From Leucobacter sp. 7(1) (lineage in GTDB: Bacteria; Actinomycetota; Actinomycetes; Actinomycetales; Microbacteriaceae), in NCBI RefSeq assembly GCF_900163635.1, contig NZ_FUID01000028.1, positions 1 through 57,091 of the forward strand: DNA of 57,091 nucleotides. The letters run 5' to 3'. The translations under genes and the position numbers were made by a program. A model generated the notes under the pieces. It did not search any database. It saw only the letters and a program-made list of their open reading frames with translations, and had not been told where the DNA came from. Shown here piece by piece: positions 25,851 to 35,131 of this stretch (positions are counted from its first letter, which is position 1; every line of letters starts with the position of its first letter).

Positions 25851-26456
25851 CTACGCGCCGGGGGCGCCCGCCGCCGTCGACGTCACATCGGCGCGGTGGA
25901 AGTTCTGGAACGAGCGCGAGGCCGTCGGGCCGCGCTGGCCCAGGTAACGTGAGAACGTCGCGCCCGCACCGTAGGGGCGATCGGACGGTGACGTCAGGCG
26001 GAAGAAGCAGAGCTGCCCGATCTTCATGCCGGGCCACAGCCGGATTGGCAGCGTCGCGACGTTCGAGAGTTCCAGCGTGACGTGGCCCTCAAAGCCGGGG
26101 TCGATGAAGCCGGCGGTCGAGTGCGTCAGCAGTCCGAGGCGGCCGAGCGAACTCTTGCCTTCGAGGCGTGCCGCGATGTCATCGGGAAGTCCCACCTGCT
26201 CGTAGGTCGAGCCGAGGACAAACTCGCCGGGGTGGAGGATGAAACCCTCCTCAGGGTCAACCTCAATGAGGCGGGTCAGCTCCGGCTGCTCCTCGGACGG
26301 GTCGATGACCGCGTACTTGTGGTTGTCGAAGAGGCGGAAGTAGCGGTCAAGCCGCACGTCAACACTCGACGGCTGCACCATCGAGGCCTCGCTCGGGGAG
26401 AGGGTGATTCGGCCGGACTCGAGTTCGGCATTGATGTCACGATCTGAAAGCAGCAC
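25851..26456 (-). CDS. dcd: dCTP deaminase, probably bifunctional dCTP deaminase/dUTPase
   Basis: A 201-residue trimeric-dUTPase-fold enzyme that deaminates dCTP. The sequence [17 protein letters not shown], the [10 protein letters not shown] strand, [17 protein letters not shown] [32 protein letters not shown] (split here only for description) and [17 protein letters not shown] follow the mycobacterial bifunctional enzyme that yields dUMP directly. The GTG at 26456 restores the family N-terminus (xLLSDRD). A -10 box TAGAAT (26464-26469, minus strand) ends 7 bases before it, so the mRNA is probably leaderless. Confidence 0.9.
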   Translation of the reverse strand: MLLSDRDINAELESGRITLSPSEASMVQPSSVDVRLDRYFRLFDNHKYAVIDPSEEQPELTRLIEVDPEEGFILHPGEFVLGSTYEQVGLPDDIAARLEGKSSLGRLGLLTHSTAGFIDPGFEGHVTLELSNVATLPIRLWPGMKIGQLCFFRLTSPSDRPYGAGATFSRYLGQRGPTASRSFQNFHRADVTSTAAGAPGA

Positions 26457-26463
26457 AGTGTCG

Positions 26464-26469
26464 ATTCTA
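26464..26469 (-). promoter_or_regulatory. -10 box of a probably leaderless dcd transcript
   Basis: TAGAAT on the minus strand lies 7 bases before the GTG start codon. Transcription would begin at or next to the start codon. No clear -35 hexamer at 17-18 bases was found. Confidence 0.5.
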
Positions 26470-26592
26470 GCTCGCATAGAGCGCCATCGATACGTGGGTG
26501 GTGCCTGGGAGCCGCCGTGAGCCAGCAGTGTAGATCGGGGGGGGGTGACGAAGTTGGAGCCGTGCCTCGGACTGGCATCCGGGTGATTCAAT

Positions 26593-26611
26593 ATGAGACA
26601 GTGTGCGCACA
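26593..26611. promoter_or_regulatory. Candidate operator upstream of hyuA
   Basis: ATGAGACAGTG (26593-26603) is followed by the perfect palindrome TGTGCGCACA (26602-26611). The same ATGAGACxGTG string recurs at 34902-34912, before the transporter and monooxygenase genes, which suggests a shared regulator. The rest of the 248-base gap contains a run of nine G residues near 26538. Confidence 0.4.
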
Positions 26612-26704
26612 TACCGCTGAGAACCCTGTCTGGCGAGAATACGCTGTGGTTTCCGCAGACGATGAGGTCGCTGATGATCTCACGTATCCAGACAAGGAGC
26701 AGAC

Positions 26705-28813
26705 GTGTATCGAGTCTCAGTGGACACCGGCGGGACCTTCACAGATGTGGTTGTTCGCGACCCAGACAACAAGGTGTATATGTCGAAGGCGTTGACAACG
26801 CGCGACCGCGCGTACCGTGCGATTGCGCACGGCCTCGAAGACATTGCCGGCAGGATCGGGCTGAGCGTTGAAGCTCTCATTCGGAGTTCAGCCCAGATTA
26901 ACTACGGAACGACGCGTTCAACGAACCTTGTGGTGACCGGGCAGTCGGCGCGCACCGCCCTGTTCACAACCGCTGGCTTCCCCGACGTGCTGCTCTTGCG
27001 CGAGGGTGGAAAACCGGACCCGTTTCGGCGGCTGCATTACCGCAGGGCCTTTGTGCCGCGCTATCTAACATTTGAGATTGCAGAGCGGGTGACGAGCGAC
27101 GGCGAGGTGTATCTCCCCCTCGATGAATTGACGGTGATCGCAGCACTTCGAGCCTGCCGTGAGGCAGACGTTGAGGCGATTGCGGTGTGCTTGCTCTGGT
27201 CGATTGCCTCCCCCCTGCACGAGCTTCGTATCGGAGAACTCATTAGTGAGCACCTGCCGGGTGTGCCGTTCACCCTGTCGCACCAGGTGAACCCGAGCAT
27301 CCGCGAATATCGCCGTGCCTCAGCTACGGCGATCGATGCGTCGCTGAAGCCGGCGATGCAGCAGTTCTTTGCTGATCTCGAGCATGATCTTGACGAGGCG
27401 GGCTTCGCAGGAACGCTTCTCATCTCTACCTCATACGGCGGTGGGTGGCACGCCGACCGGATCTCGGAGCAGCCCGTCTACTCGATTGGCTCGGGTCCGT
27501 CGATGGCACCGCTCGCTGCGATCGACGTTGCGGATCGGAATCTTCCCGGCGGCGCAGCTGGTCACACGATTTTGGTGACAGACATGGGCGGGACGACCTT
27601 CGATCTTGCCGTGGTGGAGCACGGAGAGATTGCGCGCACCAACGACACCTGGCTTGGTGGGAAGTGGGTGGGCGATATCACCGGCACCCGATCGGTTGAT
27701 ATTGAGAGCATCGGCGCGGGTGGCGGGTCAGTGGTGTGGGTCGATGGCGGTGGAATGATGCGAGTTGGGCCGCTGAGCGCCGGCTCCGAGCCGGGGCCCG
27801 TCTGCTATGGACGCGGCGGGAGCGAACCGACTGTGACGGATGCGGCGCTCGTCCTCGGGTATCTGGACTCCTCAAACTTTCTCGGCGGCCGCCTCGCTCT
27901 CGACATCGATGGCGCAAGGGCTGCGCTGCGCGAGATCGGGGAACAGACGAGCATGTCCGTCGAGGAAGCGGCCCGAGCTGCGCTGCACATATCCGTTGAC
28001 AACATCGTGACGGCGATTCGGGAGAAGACCGTCGCGCGTGGGATCGATGCGCGCGAACTCGTCGTTGTTGCTGGCGGTGGGGCCTCGGGACTCACTCTGG
28101 GATTGATTGCGCGCGAGCTCGGAGCTGGTGCCGTGATTCTTCCTAAAGCGGCCGGGGCCATGAGCGCATACGGCGCGCTGGGGTCTGACATCGTGAGTGA
28201 GTTCGATGTCCCCACCTTCATGAGCACCGATCAGGCCGAGTTCACGGTCGACAACAACGCGGTCGGTAGCGTTGGCGACTCAGCGAGCGAGTTCTTTGCG
28301 ACGCTCGACGCTCAGACTATTGCAGCAGCGACGACCGATTACTACATGCAGGCGCGGTACCCGATGCAAGCTTGGGAACTCACAATCACACTCGGGAGTA
28401 AGTCGGAGCTGAGCCAGCTGGATGCCGCGGCGATCGAGGACGCCTTCCACCGCGAGCATGAACGCGTCTTTGGGGTTCATGAGCCGGGCGAACACGTTGA
28501 GATCATTTCGTGGGGGGCGCGAGCCAGAGTGCGTGTCTTGGCAGGAGCGGCGGAGAACAGATTCGTCTCGGCGACTGGGGACGCCGCTGCGGTGTCAAGA
28601 CCAGCGTATTTCGAGGGTCTTGGATGGCAGGACACCCCGGTCTTTGATGCGGCGGACGTGCAGACTCGTGGCAGCGTCGCCGGCCCAGCGATCATTCGGG
28701 AAGACATCACCACCATCGTGATCTACCCGGAACAAACACTCGAAGTCCTACCCTCTGGTGACTACAGACTTACTGCCCAGTCCCACACCGATCGAACAGG
28801 AGATCAGTCATGA
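26705..28813 (+). CDS. Hydantoinase/oxoprolinase subunit A (HyuA family)
   Basis: A 702-residue protein of the HyuA/acetone carboxylase beta/caprolactamase family, ATP-dependent enzymes acting on lactams, hydantoins or ketones together with a HyuB partner. The N-terminal [12 protein letters not shown] and the central [18 protein letters not shown] are the two actin-like phosphate loops; [18 protein letters not shown] fits the adenosine site. GTG start at 26705 follows AAGGAG. It overlaps hyuB by ATGA. No third (gamma) subunit is present, which argues against an acetone carboxylase. Real substrate unknown. Confidence 0.85.
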   Translation: MYRVSVDTGGTFTDVVVRDPDNKVYMSKALTTRDRAYRAIAHGLEDIAGRIGLSVEALIRSSAQINYGTTRSTNLVVTGQSARTALFTTAGFPDVLLLREGGKPDPFRRLHYRRAFVPRYLTFEIAERVTSDGEVYLPLDELTVIAALRACREADVEAIAVCLLWSIASPLHELRIGELISEHLPGVPFTLSHQVNPSIREYRRASATAIDASLKPAMQQFFADLEHDLDEAGFAGTLLISTSYGGGWHADRISEQPVYSIGSGPSMAPLAAIDVADRNLPGGAAGHTILVTDMGGTTFDLAVVEHGEIARTNDTWLGGKWVGDITGTRSVDIESIGAGGGSVVWVDGGGMMRVGPLSAGSEPGPVCYGRGGSEPTVTDAALVLGYLDSSNFLGGRLALDIDGARAALREIGEQTSMSVEEAARAALHISVDNIVTAIREKTVARGIDARELVVVAGGGASGLTLGLIARELGAGAVILPKAAGAMSAYGALGSDIVSEFDVPTFMSTDQAEFTVDNNAVGSVGDSASEFFATLDAQTIAAATTDYYMQARYPMQAWELTITLGSKSELSQLDAAAIEDAFHREHERVFGVHEPGEHVEIISWGARARVRVLAGAAENRFVSATGDAAAVSRPAYFEGLGWQDTPVFDAADVQTRGSVAGPAIIREDITTIVIYPEQTLEVLPSGDYRLTAQSHTDRTGDQS

Positions 28814-30582
28814 GCCAGGTGTACGAAACAGACATAGTCGAGATGTCCGTCATTGCGAACCGTCTCGACGGGATCGTTCGAGAGATGGAAAACACGCTGT
28901 TGCGTGCGGGCCGCTCGGCTGTGCTGAATATGGCGCGTGATTTCTCGTGCAGCATCATCACCGGCGACAACCGCCTGCTTGCCACGGCTGAGGGCTTGCC
29001 GGTGCACGTTATCGGCAGCGACCGGCTCGGGCAGGCGATGACCGAGATCCATCCCGACCTTCGCGAGGGTGACGCGTTCTTGCACAACGACCCCTACGCG
29101 GGGAATACACACGCGGCGGACCACACCTTGCTCGTACCGGTGTTCGTCGGGGGCAAGCACATGTTCACGGCGCTCGCGAAGGCGCACCAAGCGGATATCG
29201 GTAACTCCGTTCCGACCACCTACATGCCATTCGCGCGCGACGTATATGAGGAGGGCGCTCTGGTGTTCAGGGCGACTCAGGTGCAGCGTGACTTTAGCGA
29301 TATCGAGGACATCATCACAATGTGCCGAAACCGGATCCGGGTTCCTGGGCAGTGGTACGGCGACTATCTCGCGATGGTGGGGGCCGCGCGCATCGGCGAG
29401 CGGGGCCTTCAGGAGTTGACGAACAAGTATGGCGCGGACCGTATTGGGGCTTTCATCGATGATTGGTTCGACTATTCGGAACTGCTCATGCGCGACACGA
29501 TCGGGCAGATGGCCCCGGGGCGGGCTCAGGGAACAGGGGTGCACGACCCTGTCGGAGACCTCGCACCTGACGGCGTACCGATCAATGTGACCGTTGACGT
29601 GCTCCCAACTGAAGGACGCATCGTCATCGATCTGCGCGACAATATCGATTGTGTTGACGGCGGGATCAACGAGTCAGAGACGTGCGCGATCAACAACTCG
29701 ATGACGGGCGTACTGAACTGTCTTGACGCGTCTGTTCCACGCAACGCGGGAAGCTTTCGGTGCATCGAAGTGCTGCTTCGCGACAACTGCATCGTCGGGC
29801 GGCCGAAATTCCCGCACTCGACGTCCGTCGCAACGACGAACATCGGAGAGCGCTTGGTGATGACAACGCAGCGTATTATCGCTGAGCAGTGGCCGGGACA
29901 GGGACAAGCAGAGGGATCGAGTGGTCTGGGCGCCGGGTTCGCCGTGGTGTCGGGGAAGGATCATCGCGGAGGCGAGCCGGTTGACTACATTAACCAGCTG
30001 TTTCTCGGGAGCCAAGGCGGGCCTGCGAGTCCGGGGCACGACGGGTGGCTGACGTACGGAAACTCGGTGACGAATGGCCTTATGCTGCGCGACAGCGTTG
30101 AAGTCGACGAGCAGAAGTACCCGCTTCACGTGCGTCAGCTACGCGTCCGTCCGGACTCTGGGGGGGCGGGAGAGTGGCGCGGTGCCCCTGGGACAATCCT
30201 CGAGTACGGACCCTCACACGCTCCACTCACCGCGTACTACGTTACGGACGGCAGCGTGAATCCGCCACGCGGTGTAGTCGGTGGGGGGGATGCTGCGGCA
30301 TCAGAGCCCTACATCGTGACCGCGTCTGGCGACATTGCGGATGCCCCATTGATCGGCAGCATCGGCCTCGGAGCAGGCGAGTTTTTGGGGCATCGGTTGA
30401 GCGGTGGAGGCGGATATGGGGACCCGTTCAAACGGGCAGCCGCAGAAGTTCGCGCTGACGTTTTGGCTGGATACGTGAGCTTCGCCGGTGCCCGTCGTGA
30501 CTATGGGGTCGTGTTCGTCGCCGACGTAATGTCGCACGAGCTACAGGTCGACGAGGAGGCTACGGTCCAGCTGCGAGGCTAG
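28810..30582 (+). CDS. Hydantoinase/oxoprolinase subunit B (HyuB family)
   Basis: A 590-residue HyuB-family subunit that works with HyuA. Landmarks are an N-terminal helix with RAGRSAVLNMARDFSC, NDPYAGNTHAADHTLL near residue 95, the ATP-independent active-site region around DLRDNIDCVDGGIN, and the C-terminal GLGAGEFLGHRLSGGGGYGDP. Length is normal for the family (about 520-600). Its stop overlaps the stop of the convergent gntR gene by 4 bases. Confidence 0.87.
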   Translation: MSQVYETDIVEMSVIANRLDGIVREMENTLLRAGRSAVLNMARDFSCSIITGDNRLLATAEGLPVHVIGSDRLGQAMTEIHPDLREGDAFLHNDPYAGNTHAADHTLLVPVFVGGKHMFTALAKAHQADIGNSVPTTYMPFARDVYEEGALVFRATQVQRDFSDIEDIITMCRNRIRVPGQWYGDYLAMVGAARIGERGLQELTNKYGADRIGAFIDDWFDYSELLMRDTIGQMAPGRAQGTGVHDPVGDLAPDGVPINVTVDVLPTEGRIVIDLRDNIDCVDGGINESETCAINNSMTGVLNCLDASVPRNAGSFRCIEVLLRDNCIVGRPKFPHSTSVATTNIGERLVMTTQRIIAEQWPGQGQAEGSSGLGAGFAVVSGKDHRGGEPVDYINQLFLGSQGGPASPGHDGWLTYGNSVTNGLMLRDSVEVDEQKYPLHVRQLRVRPDSGGAGEWRGAPGTILEYGPSHAPLTAYYVTDGSVNPPRGVVGGGDAAASEPYIVTASGDIADAPLIGSIGLGAGEFLGHRLSGGGGYGDPFKRAAAEVRADVLAGYVSFAGARRDYGVVFVADVMSHELQVDEEATVQLRG

Positions 30583-31301
30583 TCCTGCTCGCGAAGCCCG
30601 TGGGTCGCGCCGTCGACAAGACCGGTGCCTGAGAACCGCTTGGTGTATTCGAGGACCGCAAGTTGGCTCGCGTGCTCAATGTGTCGAACCGAGAGCGCTC
30701 GAGCGGCTCCGGGGTTGCGATCGCGTGCGGCAGCGTTGGCGATCGCGACGATCTCGGGGTATGAAATGCTCACGCGGACGGGATCCACGAAGGAAAAATG
30801 ACGGAAGATTCCAATCCGTGCGTGGATCCCGGCCAGCTGACTCGTCAGTACCGGGTTGCCGGCGCCATCGAGGAGTAACCGGTAGAACTCGTTTTTGCTC
30901 TCCCCGCGGCTCTCGAGCGTGCCGTGCAGATACCTCTGCTCCATACCGGACACCAGCTCAAGCATCTCGCGTGCCTGCTCAGCAGTGGCGCGGCGAGCAA
31001 AAAACTCGGCGGCGAGCCCCTCAAGTTCTTGGCGCACCTCGTAGAGGGCCTCGATGTCAGCGGGGGTGAGCACCGTGACCATCGGTCCGTGGCCGGGGCG
31101 GACCGTCACAAGGGCTTCAGACTCGAGCTGCCGAAGGACCTCGCGAATGACGGTGCGCGAGACCGCATACCGGTCGCACAGCGCCTTCTCGTATAGCCGT
31201 TCGCCCGGCGCGAGTGCGCCGTCAATAATCTCGGTGCGGATCGCATCGGCAACCTGCTCCCGGAGCGGGGCTGCGTGGCGTGTCACCATGGTGCCCGACA
31301 T
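30579..31301 (-). CDS. GntR family (FadR/VanR-type) transcriptional regulator
   Basis: A 240-residue regulator. The winged helix covers about residues 8-75 with ERLYEKALCDRYAVSRTVIREVLRQLESEALV, and a helical FCD ligand-binding domain follows (about 85-225) with conserved Arg/Asp/His positions such as EFYRLLL and HIEHASQL. It sits between the hyu genes and the monooxygenase operon and likely senses an acid intermediate of the local pathway. An ATG four codons downstream (31289) is an alternative start. Confidence 0.85.
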   Translation of the reverse strand: MSGTMVTRHAAPLREQVADAIRTEIIDGALAPGERLYEKALCDRYAVSRTVIREVLRQLESEALVTVRPGHGPMVTVLTPADIEALYEVRQELEGLAAEFFARRATAEQAREMLELVSGMEQRYLHGTLESRGESKNEFYRLLLDGAGNPVLTSQLAGIHARIGIFRHFSFVDPVRVSISYPEIVAIANAAARDRNPGAARALSVRHIEHASQLAVLEYTKRFSGTGLVDGATHGLREQD

Positions 31302-31369
31302 AATTCCACTTTCTGTCCTGAGATCGACCAGTCATAGCGGTCGTGCTCTTTCAACTACAATCCTAAAGA

Positions 31370-31403
31370 CTTCGGCGACGGGTCGCACATGACGTCGCCG
31401 AAG
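31370..31403 (-). terminator. Terminator of the hydrolase-monooxygenase-SDR operon
   Basis: CTTCGGCGAC (31370-31379) and GTCGCCGAAG (31394-31403) are exact complements. Read on the minus strand, the hairpin follows the SDR stop by about 24 bases and is followed by TCTTT. Confidence 0.65.
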
Positions 31404-31426
31404 CATATCTGAGAAAGAGTGACGCG

Positions 31427-32197
31427 CTATCTGGCGGTGTACCCGCCGTCAACTGGGAGGGCAACCCCGGTCACCCAGCTTGATTCGTCGGACGCAAGGA
31501 ACAGGACGGCGTAGGCGACGTCCTCGGGGCGGCCGAGCCGCTTCAGTGACTGATTCGCCGTCATGTGACGCTCGTATGCGGGCAGGCCGCCCGCATACGC
31601 CGCAGCAACGCCCTCGACTAGCGGGGTGAGCACGGTGCTGGGGTGCACCGAGTTCACACGGATATTGTGCACACCATAGCTCGCGGCGTCCTGTTTGGTC
31701 ATCATCGTGACCGCTCCCTTCGCGACGTGATACGGGGAATACTCGTCGTTCCCGATCAAACCGTAGATCGAGGAGAAGTTCACGATGCTGCCTGCCCGGC
31801 TCGCGATCATGTGCGGGACGACGTGCTTCGTGAGAAAGAACACCCCTTTGACATCGATGGCAAAGAGCGCGTCCCACTCGGCCTCGGTGACCTCGTGGGT
31901 TTGTTTATCTGGACCGATAACGCCGGCGCAATTCACCAACACGTCGATGCGCTCCCACTGCCTGATCACCCGCGCCACCGTGTCCGAGACCTGTGCTTCG
32001 TCTGAAACGTTCAGTGGAATGAACGCGGCCTGGCCGCCAGCTGCGTTGATTGCGTCTGCGACTTTCTGTCCCTCGGCCGTATTGACATCAGTGAGGACGA
32101 CTTTGGCGCCCTCGGCCGCGAACAGCTCAGCGGTTGCTCGGCCCATGCCCATCGCGGCTCCGGTGATAAGTGCCGTTTTGCCAACCAGTCTTCCCAA
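31427..32197 (-). CDS. Short-chain dehydrogenase/reductase (probable alcohol to ketone)
   Basis: A 256-residue classical SDR. The cofactor motif is GAAMGMG (residues 13-19), the NAG motif is NCAGVIG, the catalytic Ser is in VNFSSIYG and the catalytic pair is Tyr/Lys in YHVAK. Asp at the end of the second strand (VLTDVN) indicates NAD rather than NADP. It is the last gene of an operon with the Baeyer-Villiger monooxygenase, so oxidation of a cyclic alcohol to the ketone substrate is a reasonable role. Start is TTG at 32197 with an excellent GGAGGAGA site. Confidence 0.87.
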   Translation of the reverse strand: MGRLVGKTALITGAAMGMGRATAELFAAEGAKVVLTDVNTAEGQKVADAINAAGGQAAFIPLNVSDEAQVSDTVARVIRQWERIDVLVNCAGVIGPDKQTHEVTEAEWDALFAIDVKGVFFLTKHVVPHMIASRAGSIVNFSSIYGLIGNDEYSPYHVAKGAVTMMTKQDAASYGVHNIRVNSVHPSTVLTPLVEGVAAAYAGGLPAYERHMTANQSLKRLGRPEDVAYAVLFLASDESSWVTGVALPVDGGYTAR

Positions 32198-32215
32198 TGC
32201 TCTCCTCCTCCGTGC

Positions 32216-33850
32216 CTAAGCGCTGACCGGCGAGGTCTGGAACTGGAATGTCGGGTACCCGGCCTCGGCCTCGGCGCGACAGAAGTCCTGGTAGGTTCCG
32301 TGACCGCCCATGTACACATTGACTTCCTCGCGCTTGCCAGGAATGTTGTCTCCCATGAACCAGGCTCCGGCCTTTTTGCCCTCCTCGTACATCACCGTTG
32401 CCTTCGCCGCGCGTTCAGTCTCATCCCGCCATGTCTCCTCCGACTCCGGAGTAGCCTCCAGCCGGTCGATGCCGCTCTCCTTGGCCCACATGAGGAAGCT
32501 CTGAAGCCACTGCGCGCCCATCTGGATCGGGACGACGAGGTTGGCGTATGGGGTCTGCACTCCGAGTGACATGAAAAAGTTCGGGAAGCCGTGGACTGAA
32601 ATTCCCAGGTTCGACTTGAGGCCTTCGTCCGCCCACTTCTCGCTGAGCGTGCGGCCGTCACGCCCGACGATGTCGATTGCCGTGAGTGTGCCAGTCATCG
32701 CGTCGAAGCCCGTCGCGAAGATAAGGACGTCAAGCTCATACTCCGTGCCATCAACGACCACACCGCGCTCGGTGATTTCGGTGATTGGGGTCGCGAGTGT
32801 GTCTACGAGGCGGACAGTATCGAGGTTGAACGTCGAGTAGTAATTGTGACCGGTGGGCACGCGCTTCCCGTTAAAGCTGTAAGTCTTGGGGCATAGCAGC
32901 TCGGCGGTCTCGGGGTCCTGCACCGTCTCGCGGATCTTTCCGCGGATGAATTCAGCTGCGAGCTCGCTGGCCTCCGGGTCCGAAGCGAGGTCGGTGAAGC
33001 ACTCGTTCGCAAAGTGGAAGCCTCCCTCATTCCACTTGCTTTCGAAAATCCGCTGCCGTTCCTCTGCGCTGACCTCGAGCGCGCTGTACTCGGCTGGTTC
33101 CATCGCCACAGCGAAGGGGTGTCTTGCGGCTTTCTCGAAGATCGCGTCGTAATTGTCGCGCAGGTGCTGCATCTGATCGGCTGTCACAGCGTCGTTCGAG
33201 GTCTCGACGATGTAGTTGGGGGTGCGCTGGAACACCACGAACTCCTTCGCCTGCGGGGCCACCACGGGAACAATCTGAATTCCTGACGCACCAAGCCCGA
33301 TGATGCCGACGCGCTTGCCCGAAAAGTCGACGCCTTCACGTGGCCACCGTGCCGCGTGGTACTTCTCGCCCGCGAAGGAATCGAGACCGGTAATCGCGGG
33401 GAAGACTGGCTGAGAGAGCACCCCCATGCCGCTGATGAGGAACCTCGTCGAGACCGTCCTGCCATCGCGGTAGCTCACCTCCCATAGATTCTCAGTCTCG
33501 CGGTACACCGCGCGTTCAACAAAGGTGTTGAGCTCAATGTCGTTGCGTAGATCGAGGTGATCCGCAACGAAGTTCAGGTAGGCGAGGACCTCTTCTCCAG
33601 AGGGGTAGCGCTGCTTCCACACCCACTCCTCACGAACTGCCTGGGAAAAGGAGAAGGAGTAGTAGCTGTATTCGCTGTCGGTGCGGACGCCCGGGTACCT
33701 ATTGATCCACCACGTGCCGCCGATACCGTCGGCGCCGTCAATGACATGCGTCTTCAGGCCGGCTTCGCGCAGGTGGTGGAGCATCGCGAGACCGGAGAAG
33801 CCGGCACCAATGACCAGGGCGTCGTAGTCGGTGGGAGTGCTGTGTGACAT
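32216..33850 (-). CDS. Baeyer-Villiger monooxygenase
   Basis: A 544-residue class B flavoprotein monooxygenase converting ketones to esters or lactones with NADPH and O2. FAD-binding GAGFSGL is at 15-21, the diagnostic fingerprint FAGEKYHAARWP is at 159-170 (FxGxxxHxxxWP, exact), and the NADPH Rossmann motif GLGASG is at 185-190. Another family segment is VVFQRTPNYIVE. Length matches cyclohexanone/cyclopentanone monooxygenases. It lies between an alpha/beta hydrolase and an SDR, matching the order alcohol to ketone to lactone to hydroxy acid. Ketone specificity cannot be read here. Confidence 0.93.
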   Translation of the reverse strand: MSHSTPTDYDALVIGAGFSGLAMLHHLREAGLKTHVIDGADGIGGTWWINRYPGVRTDSEYSYYSFSFSQAVREEWVWKQRYPSGEEVLAYLNFVADHLDLRNDIELNTFVERAVYRETENLWEVSYRDGRTVSTRFLISGMGVLSQPVFPAITGLDSFAGEKYHAARWPREGVDFSGKRVGIIGLGASGIQIVPVVAPQAKEFVVFQRTPNYIVETSNDAVTADQMQHLRDNYDAIFEKAARHPFAVAMEPAEYSALEVSAEERQRIFESKWNEGGFHFANECFTDLASDPEASELAAEFIRGKIRETVQDPETAELLCPKTYSFNGKRVPTGHNYYSTFNLDTVRLVDTLATPITEITERGVVVDGTEYELDVLIFATGFDAMTGTLTAIDIVGRDGRTLSEKWADEGLKSNLGISVHGFPNFFMSLGVQTPYANLVVPIQMGAQWLQSFLMWAKESGIDRLEATPESEETWRDETERAAKATVMYEEGKKAGAWFMGDNIPGKREEVNVYMGGHGTYQDFCRAEAEAGYPTFQFQTSPVSA

Positions 33851-33892
33851 GAGTAACTCTTTTCGATCGAGGGTGTGGAGAGCGATGCCGGG

Positions 33893-34798
33893 CTACCGGC
33901 CAGCGCGATACCAGTCGGCAATGAGCGCGATTTCTTCGTCTGCACGCGGGTGGCGGCCCGCGAGGAACGGGAAGACGTGTTGCATGCCCTTCCCGACGGA
34001 GAAGGTGACGTCGACACCCGCGGCACGAGCCCGAGATTCAAGCTGGACGCTGTCGTCGAACAACGATTCGGTATCTGCGGCGGAGATGTAGAGCCGCGGG
34101 AACCCACTGAGGTCCGCGTGCAGCGGATTCGCGAGTGGATCAGTGGGTGCTGTGGCCCCTCCGATGTAGCGGTCGATGTTGGCCTGCAGCCCGCCGCGGG
34201 TGATGAGGAAATCGGTCGCGTTATTCGTTTCGATGGTGGCACCCGTGTTCTCCATGTTGAGCCACGGGGACATCGTGATGACCTGGGCAGGGAGCGGTTC
34301 ACCGAGCTGCTGCAACCGGAGGGTCGTTGCAAGTGCGAGGTTGCCACCTGCGCTATCGCCGACGAGGGTAATGTCACCTGCGCGAACCCCGGACTCACGG
34401 AGGCTGCGAACGATCGCCACTCCGTCATCGATCGCCGCGGGGAACGGATGTTCGGGGGCGAGCCGGAAATCTGCGACGAATGCAGTGGCCCCGGTGGCAA
34501 GGGCAAGATGACCAGCCAGCTTGCGATGGCTGCGCGATGAGCCGAGCGCAAACCCTCCGCCGTGCAACAGCACCAACACTTCCTGCGGATTACTCGCCAG
34601 CGGTGTCACGAGAATGCCTGGCACGCCGCCGATCGTGGTCTCACGGTAGGTGACGTCTTCTGGCTCTGCCGTGACACGCTGCCAATCATCGAAGATGATC
34701 CTGAGGAGCTCGATCGACATGTCAGGGTATCGATCCATTTCGACGGCCCACTCGGCGTAAACCTCCCCGAGAGCGTCGGTAGGGCGAGGTGAGGGCAT
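33893..34798 (-). CDS. HSL-type alpha/beta hydrolase (probable lactone or ester hydrolase)
   Basis: A 301-residue hormone-sensitive-lipase family (family IV) esterase. The oxyanion motif is HGGGF (79-83), the nucleophile elbow GDSAGG has Ser149, and the catalytic His is probably in GMQHVF. The ATG at 34798 follows AAAGGAGAT; the longer frame is excluded by that site. It is the first gene of the operon with the monooxygenase, so it probably opens the lactone or ester that the monooxygenase makes. Confidence 0.88.
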   Translation of the reverse strand: MPSPRPTDALGEVYAEWAVEMDRYPDMSIELLRIIFDDWQRVTAEPEDVTYRETTIGGVPGILVTPLASNPQEVLVLLHGGGFALGSSRSHRKLAGHLALATGATAFVADFRLAPEHPFPAAIDDGVAIVRSLRESGVRAGDITLVGDSAGGNLALATTLRLQQLGEPLPAQVITMSPWLNMENTGATIETNNATDFLITRGGLQANIDRYIGGATAPTDPLANPLHADLSGFPRLYISAADTESLFDDSVQLESRARAAGVDVTFSVGKGMQHVFPFLAGRHPRADEEIALIADWYRAGR

Positions 34799-35131
34799 CA
34801 GAGATCTCCTTTGAACTGGGCCGCACGGGTGGTGCATCACTGTGTTGGAACGGCACCAGCTTCGCGCCTGAATGGGTGGCGTACGCGGCAAGGGTCTCAA
34901 AATGAGACTGTGGTGTCTCATAGTGAGTCAGCCTGCGCTCCCGGCTGCGACGGCTGCCTATTCTTTCGATGAGTCCAGCCCAATCCCATTGCCATTTCAG
35001 GCGCCGGGCAGCGCTCAACCTCAGCCACAGTGCAAACCGTGCCCGAATCAGCGTTCAGTGGTGAGCGCGGTGGGCGCGGACGCCCACCTCACGGGCCTTT
35101 GCGCGATCACACAAGAAGGGTGTACACACGC
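34799..35131. promoter_or_regulatory. Divergent promoter region of the island
   Basis: This 333-base gap separates the leftward hydrolase operon from the rightward transporter operon. At 34894-34908 lies GTCTCAAAATGAGAC, a perfect 6-bp dyad. A second, near-palindromic copy (GTCTCATAGTGAGTC) is at 34915-34929, 21 bases on, so both sites fall on the same helix face. This looks like the main control point of the pathway. No further gene is visible in the gap; an in-frame extension of the next gene (from 35030) lacks a signal peptide. Confidence 0.6.
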
